A stretch of DNA of 64,000 bases from Pseudobowmanella sp964228145 (lineage in GTDB: Bacteria > Pseudomonadota > Gammaproteobacteria > Enterobacterales > Alteromonadaceae): positions 3,421 to 67,420 of the forward strand of contig CAXQZJ010000131.1 of the NCBI GenBank assembly GCA_964228145.1, given 5' to 3'. Positions 45,030-52,757 of this stretch are shown here, one piece after another. A program made the position numbers and the translations under genes. Position 1 is the first letter of the stretch. Each line of letters starts with the position of its first letter. Under the pieces are notes generated by a model. That model was not told where the DNA came from, did not search any database, and worked only from the letters and a program-made list of their open reading frames with translations.

Positions 45030-45994
45030 GACATTCCTCCTAACAAAGCCTGAATATCATCAGCCAGTGTCTGCGCGCTGACAGGCGAATCATCTGGATC
45101 CGTCGCGAAGTCCGGCATGATGGAGCGTGGGTCTGTCTGACCACTGATTAATAAGGTCGTTGTGCCAACCGCACTTCCCAACGCTAACGCACTGCCTTTA
45201 GGGGCAACCACTAAATCAGCCACTTTCAATTGTGCCAGTGAATCAGCCACATCTTGGACCTCAGGTTCAATCAGTTCAGCGTGCCAACCCGCTTGATTTA
45301 GCAAGTCCACCAGCTGTTGTGCATAGGGGTAGCTGTGAACGGGGATCGATGCTTGTTGGCAGACCAGAATAATCTTATTTCCCTTGGCTCTGGCGCGTAA
45401 GGTCTCATCTGCTGCAACCTGAAGATTAAGCTGCATATCTATCGGTTCAAAACCGCAACAACTACGAAGATAAAACTCGCCAAAACCGTGATCCGGCACA
45501 AAGGTTCCTTCCCACCATGGGCTGAACCAGCGCGGCATTGCTGCAAAGCCGGATGCAATATACGCACTACTATCGTTCACGTAGTCCGCACTGAGCGTTT
45601 GTTTGCTGAACTGAGTGATCAGTTCATCAACACTGATACTCAGGAAATTACCTTCTACAGGTTCACCTGCATCTTTGAGAAATCGCGCCAGAAAACAGGG
45701 TAAGAATCCCAAATCCAGATTTATGATGCGCGAATACTGTTGACCCACAATCACTTCTGCCAAGCCCAGAAACGCTTCAAGCCCGGCAATAAAATCATCT
45801 GGCCATTGACCTTCTTCAGGCCCAAAAACATGACAAAAAGGTTCGGCGAGACGAAAAACATCTTTACCTTTTGCATAACTCAGCACATCTATTTGTGCAT
45901 CAGGGTGTTGTTGCTTCAAATACCGCAATGCAGGTACGCCGATCGCGACGGATTCAGTCAGACCTGACATTTGAATTAACAAAATTTTACTCAT
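45026..45994 (-). CDS. GT9-like (heptosyltransferase-type) glycosyltransferase
   Basis: The 322-residue protein resembles GT family 9 enzymes such as ADP-heptose:LPS transferases. The start is ILLIQMSGLTESVAIGVPALRYL, the middle has QASIPVHSYPYAQQLVDLL, and the end has VADLVVAPKGSALALGSAVGTTTLLI (short form VVAPKGSALALG). It is inserted between pseF and pseI with overlaps of 8 and 4 bases, so it belongs to the Pse operon. It may add Pse or another sugar; the donor is unknown. Confidence 0.72.
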   Translation of the reverse strand: MSKILLIQMSGLTESVAIGVPALRYLKQQHPDAQIDVLSYAKGKDVFRLAEPFCHVFGPEEGQWPDDFIAGLEAFLGLAEVIVGQQYSRIINLDLGFLPCFLARFLKDAGEPVEGNFLSISVDELITQFSKQTLSADYVNDSSAYIASGFAAMPRWFSPWWEGTFVPDHGFGEFYLRSCCGFEPIDMQLNLQVAADETLRARAKGNKIILVCQQASIPVHSYPYAQQLVDLLNQAGWHAELIEPEVQDVADSLAQLKVADLVVAPKGSALALGSAVGTTTLLISGQTDPRSIMPDFATDPDDSPVSAQTLADDIQALLGGMS

Positions 45995-46688
45995 GGCGTT
46001 CTGGTTGTTTATATGCCCGGTACATCAGCTCAGCACGCTGCCAATCTTCCTCTGTATCAATGTCCTGCACTAGATGGCGAGGAATTTTTATCGGCACAGA
46101 GTGAGTACCAAACATGGGTTTATCGGAAAAGTAATCACTGCATCGCCCCCAATAGAACTGACCTGCATCATGCAATCCCTCTGGCAAATCCTGAGAGCGT
46201 TTGTTGATAAATTCAGGGTACATGGGCACCACACCCTGCCCTTCCTCAACCAATGCTCGTTGCACCGGGAAGGGAAAACTGGTGACCGAAAAAGCGAACG
46301 CCTTAGTCTTGTCCTGTCGTAATTTGGTTAAGCCCTGCTGCAAATAGTCAGCCTGCAGAAATGGTGCTGTGGCATAAATACAACAAGCAAACTCAAAATC
46401 ACCAAAGCGCGCCTGACATTCCCTGATGGCATGATTGGTGACTTTGCGGGTACCGGTAAAATCGTCGGACAACTCTGCCGGCCGGAAAAAGGGCACACTG
46501 GCACCATATTTTTTGGCTGTCTGTGCGACCTCTTCACTGTCGGTAGAGACAATGACGTGCTCAAACAGACCGCTTTGCAGCGCTACCTCTATGGAATAGG
46601 CTATTAGCGGTTTTCCGGCGAACCCTCGAATGTTTTTACCAGGAATGCGCTTACTGCCACCTCTGGCAGGGATAATGGCGATACTCAC
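45987..46688 (-). CDS. pseF: PseF, CMP-pseudaminic acid synthetase
   Basis: PseF activates pseudaminic acid with CTP. The 233-residue (from GTG) protein has the CMP-sugar synthetase motif IAIIPARGGSKRIPGKN near its start and the VIVSTDSEEV segment. The frame can be opened at 46709. GTG 46688 is preferred because AGAGGTG is close upstream and it gives a GTGA overlap with the pseC stop. It is followed by the GT9-like gene with 8-base overlap. Confidence 0.94.
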   Translation of the reverse strand: MSIAIIPARGGSKRIPGKNIRGFAGKPLIAYSIEVALQSGLFEHVIVSTDSEEVAQTAKKYGASVPFFRPAELSDDFTGTRKVTNHAIRECQARFGDFEFACCIYATAPFLQADYLQQGLTKLRQDKTKAFAFSVTSFPFPVQRALVEEGQGVVPMYPEFINKRSQDLPEGLHDAGQFYWGRCSDYFSDKPMFGTHSVPIKIPRHLVQDIDTEEDWQRAELMYRAYKQPERHE

Positions 46689-47815
46689 TGGAGCACCTCT
46701 CGCAGGCATGACACCACAGTATCTTGCTGTTGTTCGCTCAATTGAGGATGCAGAGGCAAGGTCAATGCACCAGCATAATAGTGCTCAGCCACGGGGAAGT
46801 CACCGCTAGCAAACCCCAGTTGGCGATAGTAGGGCTGCAGGTGAATTGGAATATAATGGACATTCACCCCCACGCCTTTGGCTTTGAGTGCATCAAAAAT
46901 AACTTTGCGCTGGGCTGCAGCGACTTCAATCACATAAATGTGCCAGGCGCTGTTGTCGTCTGACAAGGGGCGTCGTAATGGGAGATCAGCCAATAATTGG
47001 TGATAGCGTAAAGCCAACGTCCGCCGACGCGCGATAAAACTGTCAAGCTTGCCCATCTGAGAAATACCCAGCGCAGCGTGCAAATCGCTCAAGCGGTAAT
47101 TATAGCCAAGTGCAATTTGCTGATAGTACCAGTCACCCTCGGTTTCACCCTGCATTTGAACGGGGTCCCGGGTAATCCCATGGCGGGCAAAGTGCTGCAG
47201 TTTTTGCTGCAAGCCTGGCTGATTAGTCAGCACCGCCCCACCCTCAGCACTGGTGATGGATTTAACCGGATGAAAACTCAGCACCGTCATATCTGAATAT
47301 TCGCAGCACCCGATCTTTTGGCCCTGATAGGTACCGCCAAGCGCATGACTGGCATCCTCAATAACAGCAAATTTATATTCCTGCGCTAGTCGGTTGATGC
47401 CCTGCATATCACAGCTCATGCCTGCAAAATGAACCACCACAATGGCCTTGGGAATCTGCTTGGCAAGACGAAGTTTATCCGCCAATGCCGAAACACACAT
47501 GTTTCGGCTTACGGGATCTATATCAACAAAATCCACATCAGCCTGGCAGTAACGGGCACAATTTGCAGATGCGACAAAAGAATTGGGAGATGTCCATACC
47601 TGATCGCCAGGCCCGATTCCCAGTGCCAAACAAGCAATATGCAAGGCTGAAGTCCCGCTATTGACTGCCACCGCATATTGGCTTTGGCAGTAATCACTGA
47701 GCACCTGTTCAAACGCAGGTACCTGTTGACCCTGGGTTAAAAACTGATGCTTGAGTACATCAGTAACTGCATCGATATCCTGCTGATCGACGCTGTGTTT
47801 ACCATAGGGGATCAT
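46685..47815 (-). CDS. pseC: PseC, UDP-4-amino-4,6-dideoxy-AltNAc aminotransferase
   Basis: PseC is a PLP aminotransferase acting on the 4-keto sugar made by PseB. The 376-residue protein of the DegT/DnrJ/EryC1 family has the PLP lysine in SFHPVKSITSAEGGAVL and the family start IPYGKHSVDQQDIDAV. ATGA overlap couples it to pseB (4 bases), and GTGA overlap couples pseF to it. Confidence 0.96.
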   Translation of the reverse strand: MIPYGKHSVDQQDIDAVTDVLKHQFLTQGQQVPAFEQVLSDYCQSQYAVAVNSGTSALHIACLALGIGPGDQVWTSPNSFVASANCARYCQADVDFVDIDPVSRNMCVSALADKLRLAKQIPKAIVVVHFAGMSCDMQGINRLAQEYKFAVIEDASHALGGTYQGQKIGCCEYSDMTVLSFHPVKSITSAEGGAVLTNQPGLQQKLQHFARHGITRDPVQMQGETEGDWYYQQIALGYNYRLSDLHAALGISQMGKLDSFIARRRTLALRYHQLLADLPLRRPLSDDNSAWHIYVIEVAAAQRKVIFDALKAKGVGVNVHYIPIHLQPYYRQLGFASGDFPVAEHYYAGALTLPLHPQLSEQQQDTVVSCLREVLQ

Positions 47816-48810
47816 AAGTCTTGTGCGTCCAGTTCCTGGAGTTCCTCAATACTAAGAAAATGCGGATTCGTGCCCGAGTGATACTCGAATCCCTCTTCTA
47901 CCCGCGTTCCCGTCTCACCTTTTTTGTTGACGTCATATCGGACGTTCTTATCGAAAAAGGTGATTGAGGGCGCAATCACAAAGTGATCGTCAAATTCAAA
48001 GGAATGATGAGCAGTTTCTTCGGGCACCATAATTTCGTGGATTTTTTCCCCAGGGCGAATACCAATGATGCGATAGTTGCGATGACCACACATGGCTTCC
48101 ACCAGGTCTGTAATACGAATAGACGGAATTTTCGGTACGAATATTTCACCGCCCTGCATTCGTTGAAAGTTATCGATAACGAACTCGACTCCTTGCTCCA
48201 GCGTAATCCAAAAGCGCGTCATTTTTTCATGAGTTACCGGCAGCTCAGTCTCACCCTTGGCCAACAATTCACGAAAGAAAGGTACCACTGAACCGCGAGA
48301 GCCGACCACATTGCCATAGCGGACCACCGCAAAGCGTGTGCCGTTGGCACCGGATATGTTATTGGCAGCAACGAAAATTTTATCCGACGCCAACTTTGTC
48401 GCACCATACAAATTGACCGGATTAGCAGCTTTATCTGTGGACAGCGCGATGACCTTGTCTACGCCTTCCTCAATCGCTGCTTCAATGACATTCTGCGCCC
48501 CCATGATATTGGTTTTTATACATTCCATCGGGTTGTATTCAGCGGCGGGAACTTGTTTTAGCGCCGCGGCATGCACCACAAAATCGACATCACGCATAGC
48601 AGTTTTTAGACGGTGCTTATCTCGCACATCACCGATGAAATATCGCATGCAGGGTTGGTTAAACAGCTTTTGCATATCAAACTGCTTTAACTCGTCACGG
48701 GAATACACGATCAGTTTTTTTGGCTTATAACGTTGCAGGATTTGCGCAATAAAGCGCTGGCCAAAGGAGCCGGTTCCACCGGTAATCAGAATAGTTTTAT
48801 TATTAAACAT
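47812..48810 (-). CDS. pseB: PseB, UDP-GlcNAc 4,6-dehydratase/5-epimerase
   Basis: PseB starts the pseudaminic acid pathway from UDP-GlcNAc. The NAD-binding start ILITGGTGSFGQRF and the YGATKLASDK catalytic pair are present. The frame opens at 48837, but the ATG at 48810 (MFNNKTILITGG) matches the family start. A transcript from the sigma54 site would start near 48847, leaving a 10-base leader for the longer form and a 37-base leader for the shorter. It is first in the 18-gene operon. Confidence 0.94.
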   Translation of the reverse strand: MFNNKTILITGGTGSFGQRFIAQILQRYKPKKLIVYSRDELKQFDMQKLFNQPCMRYFIGDVRDKHRLKTAMRDVDFVVHAAALKQVPAAEYNPMECIKTNIMGAQNVIEAAIEEGVDKVIALSTDKAANPVNLYGATKLASDKIFVAANNISGANGTRFAVVRYGNVVGSRGSVVPFFRELLAKGETELPVTHEKMTRFWITLEQGVEFVIDNFQRMQGGEIFVPKIPSIRITDLVEAMCGHRNYRIIGIRPGEKIHEIMVPEETAHHSFEFDDHFVIAPSITFFDKNVRYDVNKKGETGTRVEEGFEYHSGTNPHFLSIEELQELDAQDL

Positions 48811-48857
48811 GCGCAGTAATCCCATCAGTGACGACATAATGACACTCGCCGTCAGGC

Positions 48858-48873
48858 TGCAATAAATGTTCCA
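48858..48873 (-). promoter_or_regulatory. Sigma54-type promoter of the pse/glycan operon
   Basis: On the minus strand this reads TGGAACATTTATTGCA. The invariant GG-N10-GC and the TTGCA -12 element are present; only one base differs in the TGGCAC block. It lies about 50 bases before the pseB start, in the gap between fliT and pseB. It would place the whole glycan operon under FlrA or FlrC and sigma54. Confidence 0.83.
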
Positions 48874-48909
48874 ATAATAGATGGATGTGCCCAGATGTAC
48901 ATGAATATT

Positions 48910-49212
48910 CTAGGATTTTTTGTATTTTTTTATTGCTTTGCGGCTTTTCATTAAACCTGACAGCTGGCTTTCAGTTTGCTCAAACAGGCGAACTACTTTT
49001 TCCTGTAGAGACTGATTATAGGTCAATTGTTCGCGGGCAAAGGATTGATAGTCGGGATTATCTAACTGAGTAACCAGGGTTTGGACCAGTTTGTCACGCT
49101 CTACCACTTTGGCATTGAGCTGTTCGGCATCCAATTCATCTGCCATCAGCAAGTGCTCGATGGCAGCATTAATTGCGTTAATTTGGCTTACAATGTCTTG
49201 CGATTCACTCAC
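48910..49212 (-). CDS. fliT: FliT-like flagellar chaperone
   Basis: FliT is the export chaperone of FliD. The 100-residue protein is a small acidic helical protein with RDKLVQTLVTQLDN in the middle and a basic tail ending KAIKKYKKS. FliT proteins vary greatly, so recognition rests mainly on size, helical content and place directly after fliS, with a 4-base overlap. It is the last gene of the flagellin operon. Confidence 0.68.
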   Translation of the reverse strand: MSESQDIVSQINAINAAIEHLLMADELDAEQLNAKVVERDKLVQTLVTQLDNPDYQSFAREQLTYNQSLQEKVVRLFEQTESQLSGLMKSRKAIKKYKKS

Positions 49213-49640
49213 ACAACGGCCTGACGTTTTTGACGTTGAGCTTCATACGCTTCCTGTTTAGCTTGTTCAGGAATTTCGGCCCACGCATTTTTAATCGGTA
49301 ACATCAGGTTAATCACTTCATCCATAATAGACAAGCTGTTCTGCACGCTCGCATCCGTCAGGCGTTCAGTCATGTAATTATACAGGGATGCCAGATTCTC
49401 TGCGACTTCACCCCCGGTTTCCATGTCCAACGTATCGCGTAAACTAACAATGATGGCAGTAGCGCGCGCCATATTCTGAGATTTACCTTCAAAGTCTTTA
49501 CGCTCGATACACCCTTTGGCATAAGCCATTCTCTCCAATGCACCTTGCATCAGCAGCAAAGTGATTTTGTGGGGATCGGCGGTTGCAATCTCTTGTTTCA
49601 GATTACCTTTTTTATATGCGTTGATACCTTTAAGTGCCAT
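49209..49640 (-). CDS. fliS: FliS, flagellin export chaperone
   Basis: FliS binds the C-terminal part of flagellin and keeps it export-competent. The 143-residue protein has the typical start KGINAYKKGNLKQEIATADPHKITLLLMQGALERM (short form DPHKITLLLMQGAL). It lies between fliD and the fliT-like gene and overlaps the latter by 4 bases. The single canonical flagellin nearby is its probable client. Confidence 0.96.
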   Translation of the reverse strand: MALKGINAYKKGNLKQEIATADPHKITLLLMQGALERMAYAKGCIERKDFEGKSQNMARATAIIVSLRDTLDMETGGEVAENLASLYNYMTERLTDASVQNSLSIMDEVINLMLPIKNAWAEIPEQAKQEAYEAQRQKRQAVV

Positions 49641-49658
49641 TGTCTACCCCCTATACGT

Positions 49659-51119
49659 CTAAATCGAGCCCAGCGACGCCATTAACGCGTTGCCGGTTTG
49701 GTTTAACTGAGCGACCGTTTGGTCAAGAGAAATGTACTTTTTGCGTAAGTAATCCTCATAACTCAGCATTTGGAGCTCGAGACGTTCACGTTGATCAAGC
49801 AGTTCTTCCTTTTCAGACTTTACGGCGTTCTCACGGGTTGGTAGCAGACCATCAAAGGTGGTGTACTCTTTGACATAGTCATACAAACGTACTGCAATGC
49901 CCTGGTCTTCATCCGCAAACAACTTTGCGATCTCGTCAAAGTTCTCTTCCAGCGCCGTGTTTAATCTGTCGGCGCCGGTTTCTGAAGCAAACTCTGACGT
50001 TTCAGCAATTTCTAACTCACCATCATCGTTAAAGGTGATCCCCAGTTGATATAGAGACCCCAATGCTGATGAGTCTACCGCTGAACCAAGAATACGGCTC
50101 AACCCATCCTGAATACCGCGCACCATAAAGTCGCCGGCCAGCGCGCCATCTTCTTCAAGCTCCGACTCACCGTATCGGGTCAAAGTACCAATTTCTTTAA
50201 CTAATCCGTTGTAATTATCCACAAAGTCACGGATCTTTTTCTCCAAGTCATCATTATCCGTGCCGACTTCAAGTGTTGAGCTGATAAACTCACCCAACGC
50301 ATCTTTTGCAGATAGTTCTTTGGCTTCAAACTCCACGTTACCAATCACGTTGGTGAACTTGTTCGAGCTCGATTCCACTGCGATACCGTCTATATCAGCA
50401 ATCGCATTGCTGGCGTTTTTTATCGGTGTGAGATAATTGGTGTCGCCGGCTGAATTAACCGTACTGACTCTTTGCAAGTCAGCCAAATCATTATCGTTGA
50501 CGATATCCAGATCGTTGCCGGTGCCAGTCACGGTAGAGCTAAATACCAATTTTGCACCACCATCGGCAGTACCGGTATTAATGATGCTGGCATTAACACC
50601 AAAGTTACCGTCTGCATTGTTGACCGCAACACGCAGCTGTTCGAGGGTCATGCCTGCACGCACATTGACACTGAAACTGTCGCCTGTGCCATCGATTTTA
50701 AACGTCAGACTGCCATTGCCGGCACTGAGGACACTGTCATCTTTAGAGGCAAAGCCACCATTAACTGCATCATCGGTTTGTACCCGACTACCGCTGGCTA
50801 ATTCTTTGATGGCAATTTTGTAGGTACCCGGCGTAGCGGTATTGGCCGACTCAGCGGTAAATGGCTCTACCCCTGAGTCGGGATGCTCAGTCTGTGCGGT
50901 GCGTTTTTGCAAGAAGTATTCACTTCGTAGCTCATCAACCGAGTCTTTAAACTCGCCCATTTTGGATTTAAGTTTTCCCAAACCGGATAAGGTAGCTTCA
51001 AATTCCTTTTCACGTCGTTCCAGCCTGGCTTCTTTGGGAGCACGTTCAGCTTGTAATAGCTGCGTGACCAAATCGTCCAATGCTAAACCGGACCCGACGC
51101 CCAGTGATTGAATACCCAT
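49659..51119 (-). CDS. fliD: FliD, flagellar filament cap
   Basis: FliD forms the pentamer cap that guides flagellin folding at the filament tip. The 486-residue protein starts MGIQSLGVGSGLALDDLV, the usual FliD start. It has an N-terminal coiled coil and ends in a Gln-rich helix (LDQTVAQLNQTGNALMASL). The end is followed 18 bases later by fliS. Nothing unusual. Confidence 0.97.
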   Translation of the reverse strand: MGIQSLGVGSGLALDDLVTQLLQAERAPKEARLERREKEFEATLSGLGKLKSKMGEFKDSVDELRSEYFLQKRTAQTEHPDSGVEPFTAESANTATPGTYKIAIKELASGSRVQTDDAVNGGFASKDDSVLSAGNGSLTFKIDGTGDSFSVNVRAGMTLEQLRVAVNNADGNFGVNASIINTGTADGGAKLVFSSTVTGTGNDLDIVNDNDLADLQRVSTVNSAGDTNYLTPIKNASNAIADIDGIAVESSSNKFTNVIGNVEFEAKELSAKDALGEFISSTLEVGTDNDDLEKKIRDFVDNYNGLVKEIGTLTRYGESELEEDGALAGDFMVRGIQDGLSRILGSAVDSSALGSLYQLGITFNDDGELEIAETSEFASETGADRLNTALEENFDEIAKLFADEDQGIAVRLYDYVKEYTTFDGLLPTRENAVKSEKEELLDQRERLELQMLSYEDYLRKKYISLDQTVAQLNQTGNALMASLGSI

Positions 51120-51137
51120 GATGAACCTCGATTAACG

Positions 51138-51515
51138 TTACACTTCTTTATTAAACAACACTCCTACAGCTGCGCCAACATCAGATTGCATATCTTGTAG
51201 TCGACGCGCCAGTTTCAGTACTTCATCAGAAGGCACTTGGCGAATTAGTTCACCGGTTTCTGAATCAGTTACTTTCACTACTGAACGGTTGCTGTCCTCA
51301 TCAACAGAAAAATTAAGTTGCCTGCCCTGAGACACGACAGCGTCGTTGATCTCAGCCACAGCATCTTCAATCTCCCTCTGTTGAGGTTTATCGGCAATTT
51401 GCGGTAATTCTTTACTGCTTACCTCAGCCTCCTGCTGTTCCTTGTCGACCTGACGTACCTCGGCAGGTCGACTCGCTGTCAACGGCTGATCAAACTGTGA
51501 AAAATTAACATCCAT
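51138..51515 (-). CDS. flaG: FlaG family protein
   Basis: FlaG proteins help set filament length in some bacteria and lie between flagellin and fliD. The 125-residue protein has a variable Glu-rich start and the conserved FlaG end with LNFSVDEDSNRSVVKVTD, RQVPSDEVLKLARRLQDM. A GGAGGTG ribosome site precedes it. It is 32 bases after the flagellin stop. Confidence 0.93.
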   Translation of the reverse strand: MDVNFSQFDQPLTASRPAEVRQVDKEQQEAEVSSKELPQIADKPQQREIEDAVAEINDAVVSQGRQLNFSVDEDSNRSVVKVTDSETGELIRQVPSDEVLKLARRLQDMQSDVGAAVGVLFNKEV

Positions 51516-51528
51516 TCTTCACCTCCGC

Positions 51529-51546
51529 TTATCATCTATATGATAA
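51529..51546 (-). repeat. AT-rich inverted repeat between flagellin and flaG
   Basis: TTATCAT-CTAT-ATGATAA is a perfect 7-base inverted repeat placed just after the flagellin stop and before the flaG ribosome site. The stem is AT-rich and there is no T run, so it is not a strong terminator. It could lower read-through or protect the flagellin RNA end; this is inference. Confidence 0.35.
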
Positions 51547-51547
51547 C

Positions 51548-52372
51548 TTAACCTAACAGCGTCAGAGCAGTTTGGGGACGCTGATTAGCCTGGCTCAATA
51601 CTGAAATACTGGCCTGTTGGATAATCTGATTACGCGTCAACTCAGCTGTTTCACTTGCGAAGTCCGTATCACGAATCCTGGAACGCGCCGCGGCAACGTT
51701 TTCAGAAATATTACTCAGGTTTCTGATTGTAGACTGAAAGCGGTTTTGCAGCGCACCTAAATCTGCGCGGGCTGAACCGATGGCGGAAATCGCGTTATCA
51801 ATTGACGTGAGTGCAGAAGACGCCTCGGTAGTGGTTGAAACTGACAAACTCGCCAGTGACAGACCCGACGCCCCATAGCCGCCACTGCGATTAAGGTTAA
51901 CCGTAATGTTTTGACCGCCGTTAGCGCCAACCAGGAATGCTGCCGAGAACGAACCCGTCAACAAATCCTGACCACCAAACTGCGTGGTTTGTCCAATGCG
52001 GCTTATTTCCTGACGCAGCGCCGATACTTCTTTTTGCAAAGATGCACGGTCAGCCGAGGTATTGATTCCGTTTTGTGCCTGAATCGCCAATTGACGAATA
52101 CGTTGCAACGCTGTTGTTACTTCGCCCAACGCACCCTCAGCAGTCTGCACCACAGAGATACCATCATTAGCATTTCGCACAGCCTGATCGAGGCCCTGAA
52201 TTTGCGATGTCAAACGATCTGAGATCTGTAGCCCTGCGGCATCATCCGCTGCACGATTAATTCGAAAGCCCGATGAGAGACGCTCAAACGATGTGGACAA
52301 CTGTCCACTTGAATTGAACAGCTGTCGCTGCGCATTCAATGCAGACACGTTAGTGTTTACAAATAAAGACAT
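51548..52372 (-). CDS. fliC: Flagellin, canonical filament subunit
   Basis: The 274-residue flagellin has the typical D0/D1 ends (SLFVNTNVSALNAQRQLFNS; ARSRIRDTDFASETAEL) and a very short middle domain. The short length resembles flagellins of marine polar-flagellated bacteria. Several Ser and Thr residues in the central part (about 140-200, such as LSVSTTTEASSALTS) could be glycan attachment sites. AGGAGGT is a strong ribosome site. It is preceded by a sigma28 promoter and a 150-base leader. Confidence 0.97.
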   Translation of the reverse strand: MSLFVNTNVSALNAQRQLFNSSGQLSTSFERLSSGFRINRAADDAAGLQISDRLTSQIQGLDQAVRNANDGISVVQTAEGALGEVTTALQRIRQLAIQAQNGINTSADRASLQKEVSALRQEISRIGQTTQFGGQDLLTGSFSAAFLVGANGGQNITVNLNRSGGYGASGLSLASLSVSTTTEASSALTSIDNAISAIGSARADLGALQNRFQSTIRNLSNISENVAAARSRIRDTDFASETAELTRNQIIQQASISVLSQANQRPQTALTLLG

Positions 52373-52421
52373 AATTTACCTCCTGAGAACAATACAGATA
52401 CCCTCATACCTGTTATCATTC

Positions 52422-52469
52422 GCCTGATTTTCAGTCCCGAGAGACTGCCTCATTTTTTTGAGCCCAGGC
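52422..52469 (-). promoter_or_regulatory. Possible folded element in the flagellin leader
   Basis: Three short stems can form in the untranslated part of the flagellin transcript. GCCTG at 52422-52426 can pair with CAGGC at 52465-52469. Within it, CAGTC/GACTG (52432-52436 with 52443-52447) and CTCA/TGAG (52449-52452 with 52459-52462) form two hairpins. This resembles a three-way junction. No known RNA family was recognised. Confidence 0.35.
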
Positions 52470-52531
52470 CCCTCAACCTGTACTCAAAACTCTCTCTGCA
52501 TTGCTGCAGTTAAAATACCCCTCGACTAACC

Positions 52532-52558
52532 TTATCGACCGCCCCTTTAGTTTCTTTA
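52532..52558 (-). promoter_or_regulatory. Sigma28 (FliA) promoter of flagellin gene
   Basis: On the minus strand TAAA-N15-GTCGATAA differs from the consensus TAAA-N15-GCCGATAA by one base. It gives a leader of about 150 bases before the flagellin ATG. The placement is standard for late flagellar genes. Confidence 0.87.
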
Positions 52559-52659
52559 GCCTTTTTTTGAATTTTTTTTGGTTAAATTCATAAGCTACTG
52601 ATACTTATTGTTTTTATTTGAAAAAAATTTATGACTAACAATGCAAACCAGGTCGAATT

Positions 52660-52675
52660 ATGGGATTTATCCCAT
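52660..52675. repeat. Perfect inverted repeat upstream of ettA
   Basis: ATGGGAT-TT-ATCCCAT is a 7-base perfect palindrome about 80 bases before the ettA start. It could be an operator. A weak sigma70-like promoter (TGCTAAACT with a distant ATGACG) lies just downstream. No regulator is implied by the sequence. Confidence 0.4.
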
Positions 52676-52757
52676 CACCGATGACGACCCTAGGGCGAGG
52701 GTGCTAAACTAGCGATTCACAGCATTAACGTTGAAGATCAAACTAACAAGGGCGAGC

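Larger units (their letters stand above)
52373..52757. other. 385-base intergenic region between flagellin and ettA
   Basis: This is the longest gene-free stretch in the window. It holds, from left to right, the flagellin leader with a possible folded structure (52422-52469), the sigma28 site (52532-52558), an AT-rich spacer with T runs, an inverted repeat (52660-52675) and a weak sigma70-like promoter for ettA. No ORF worth naming was seen. Confidence 0.8.
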
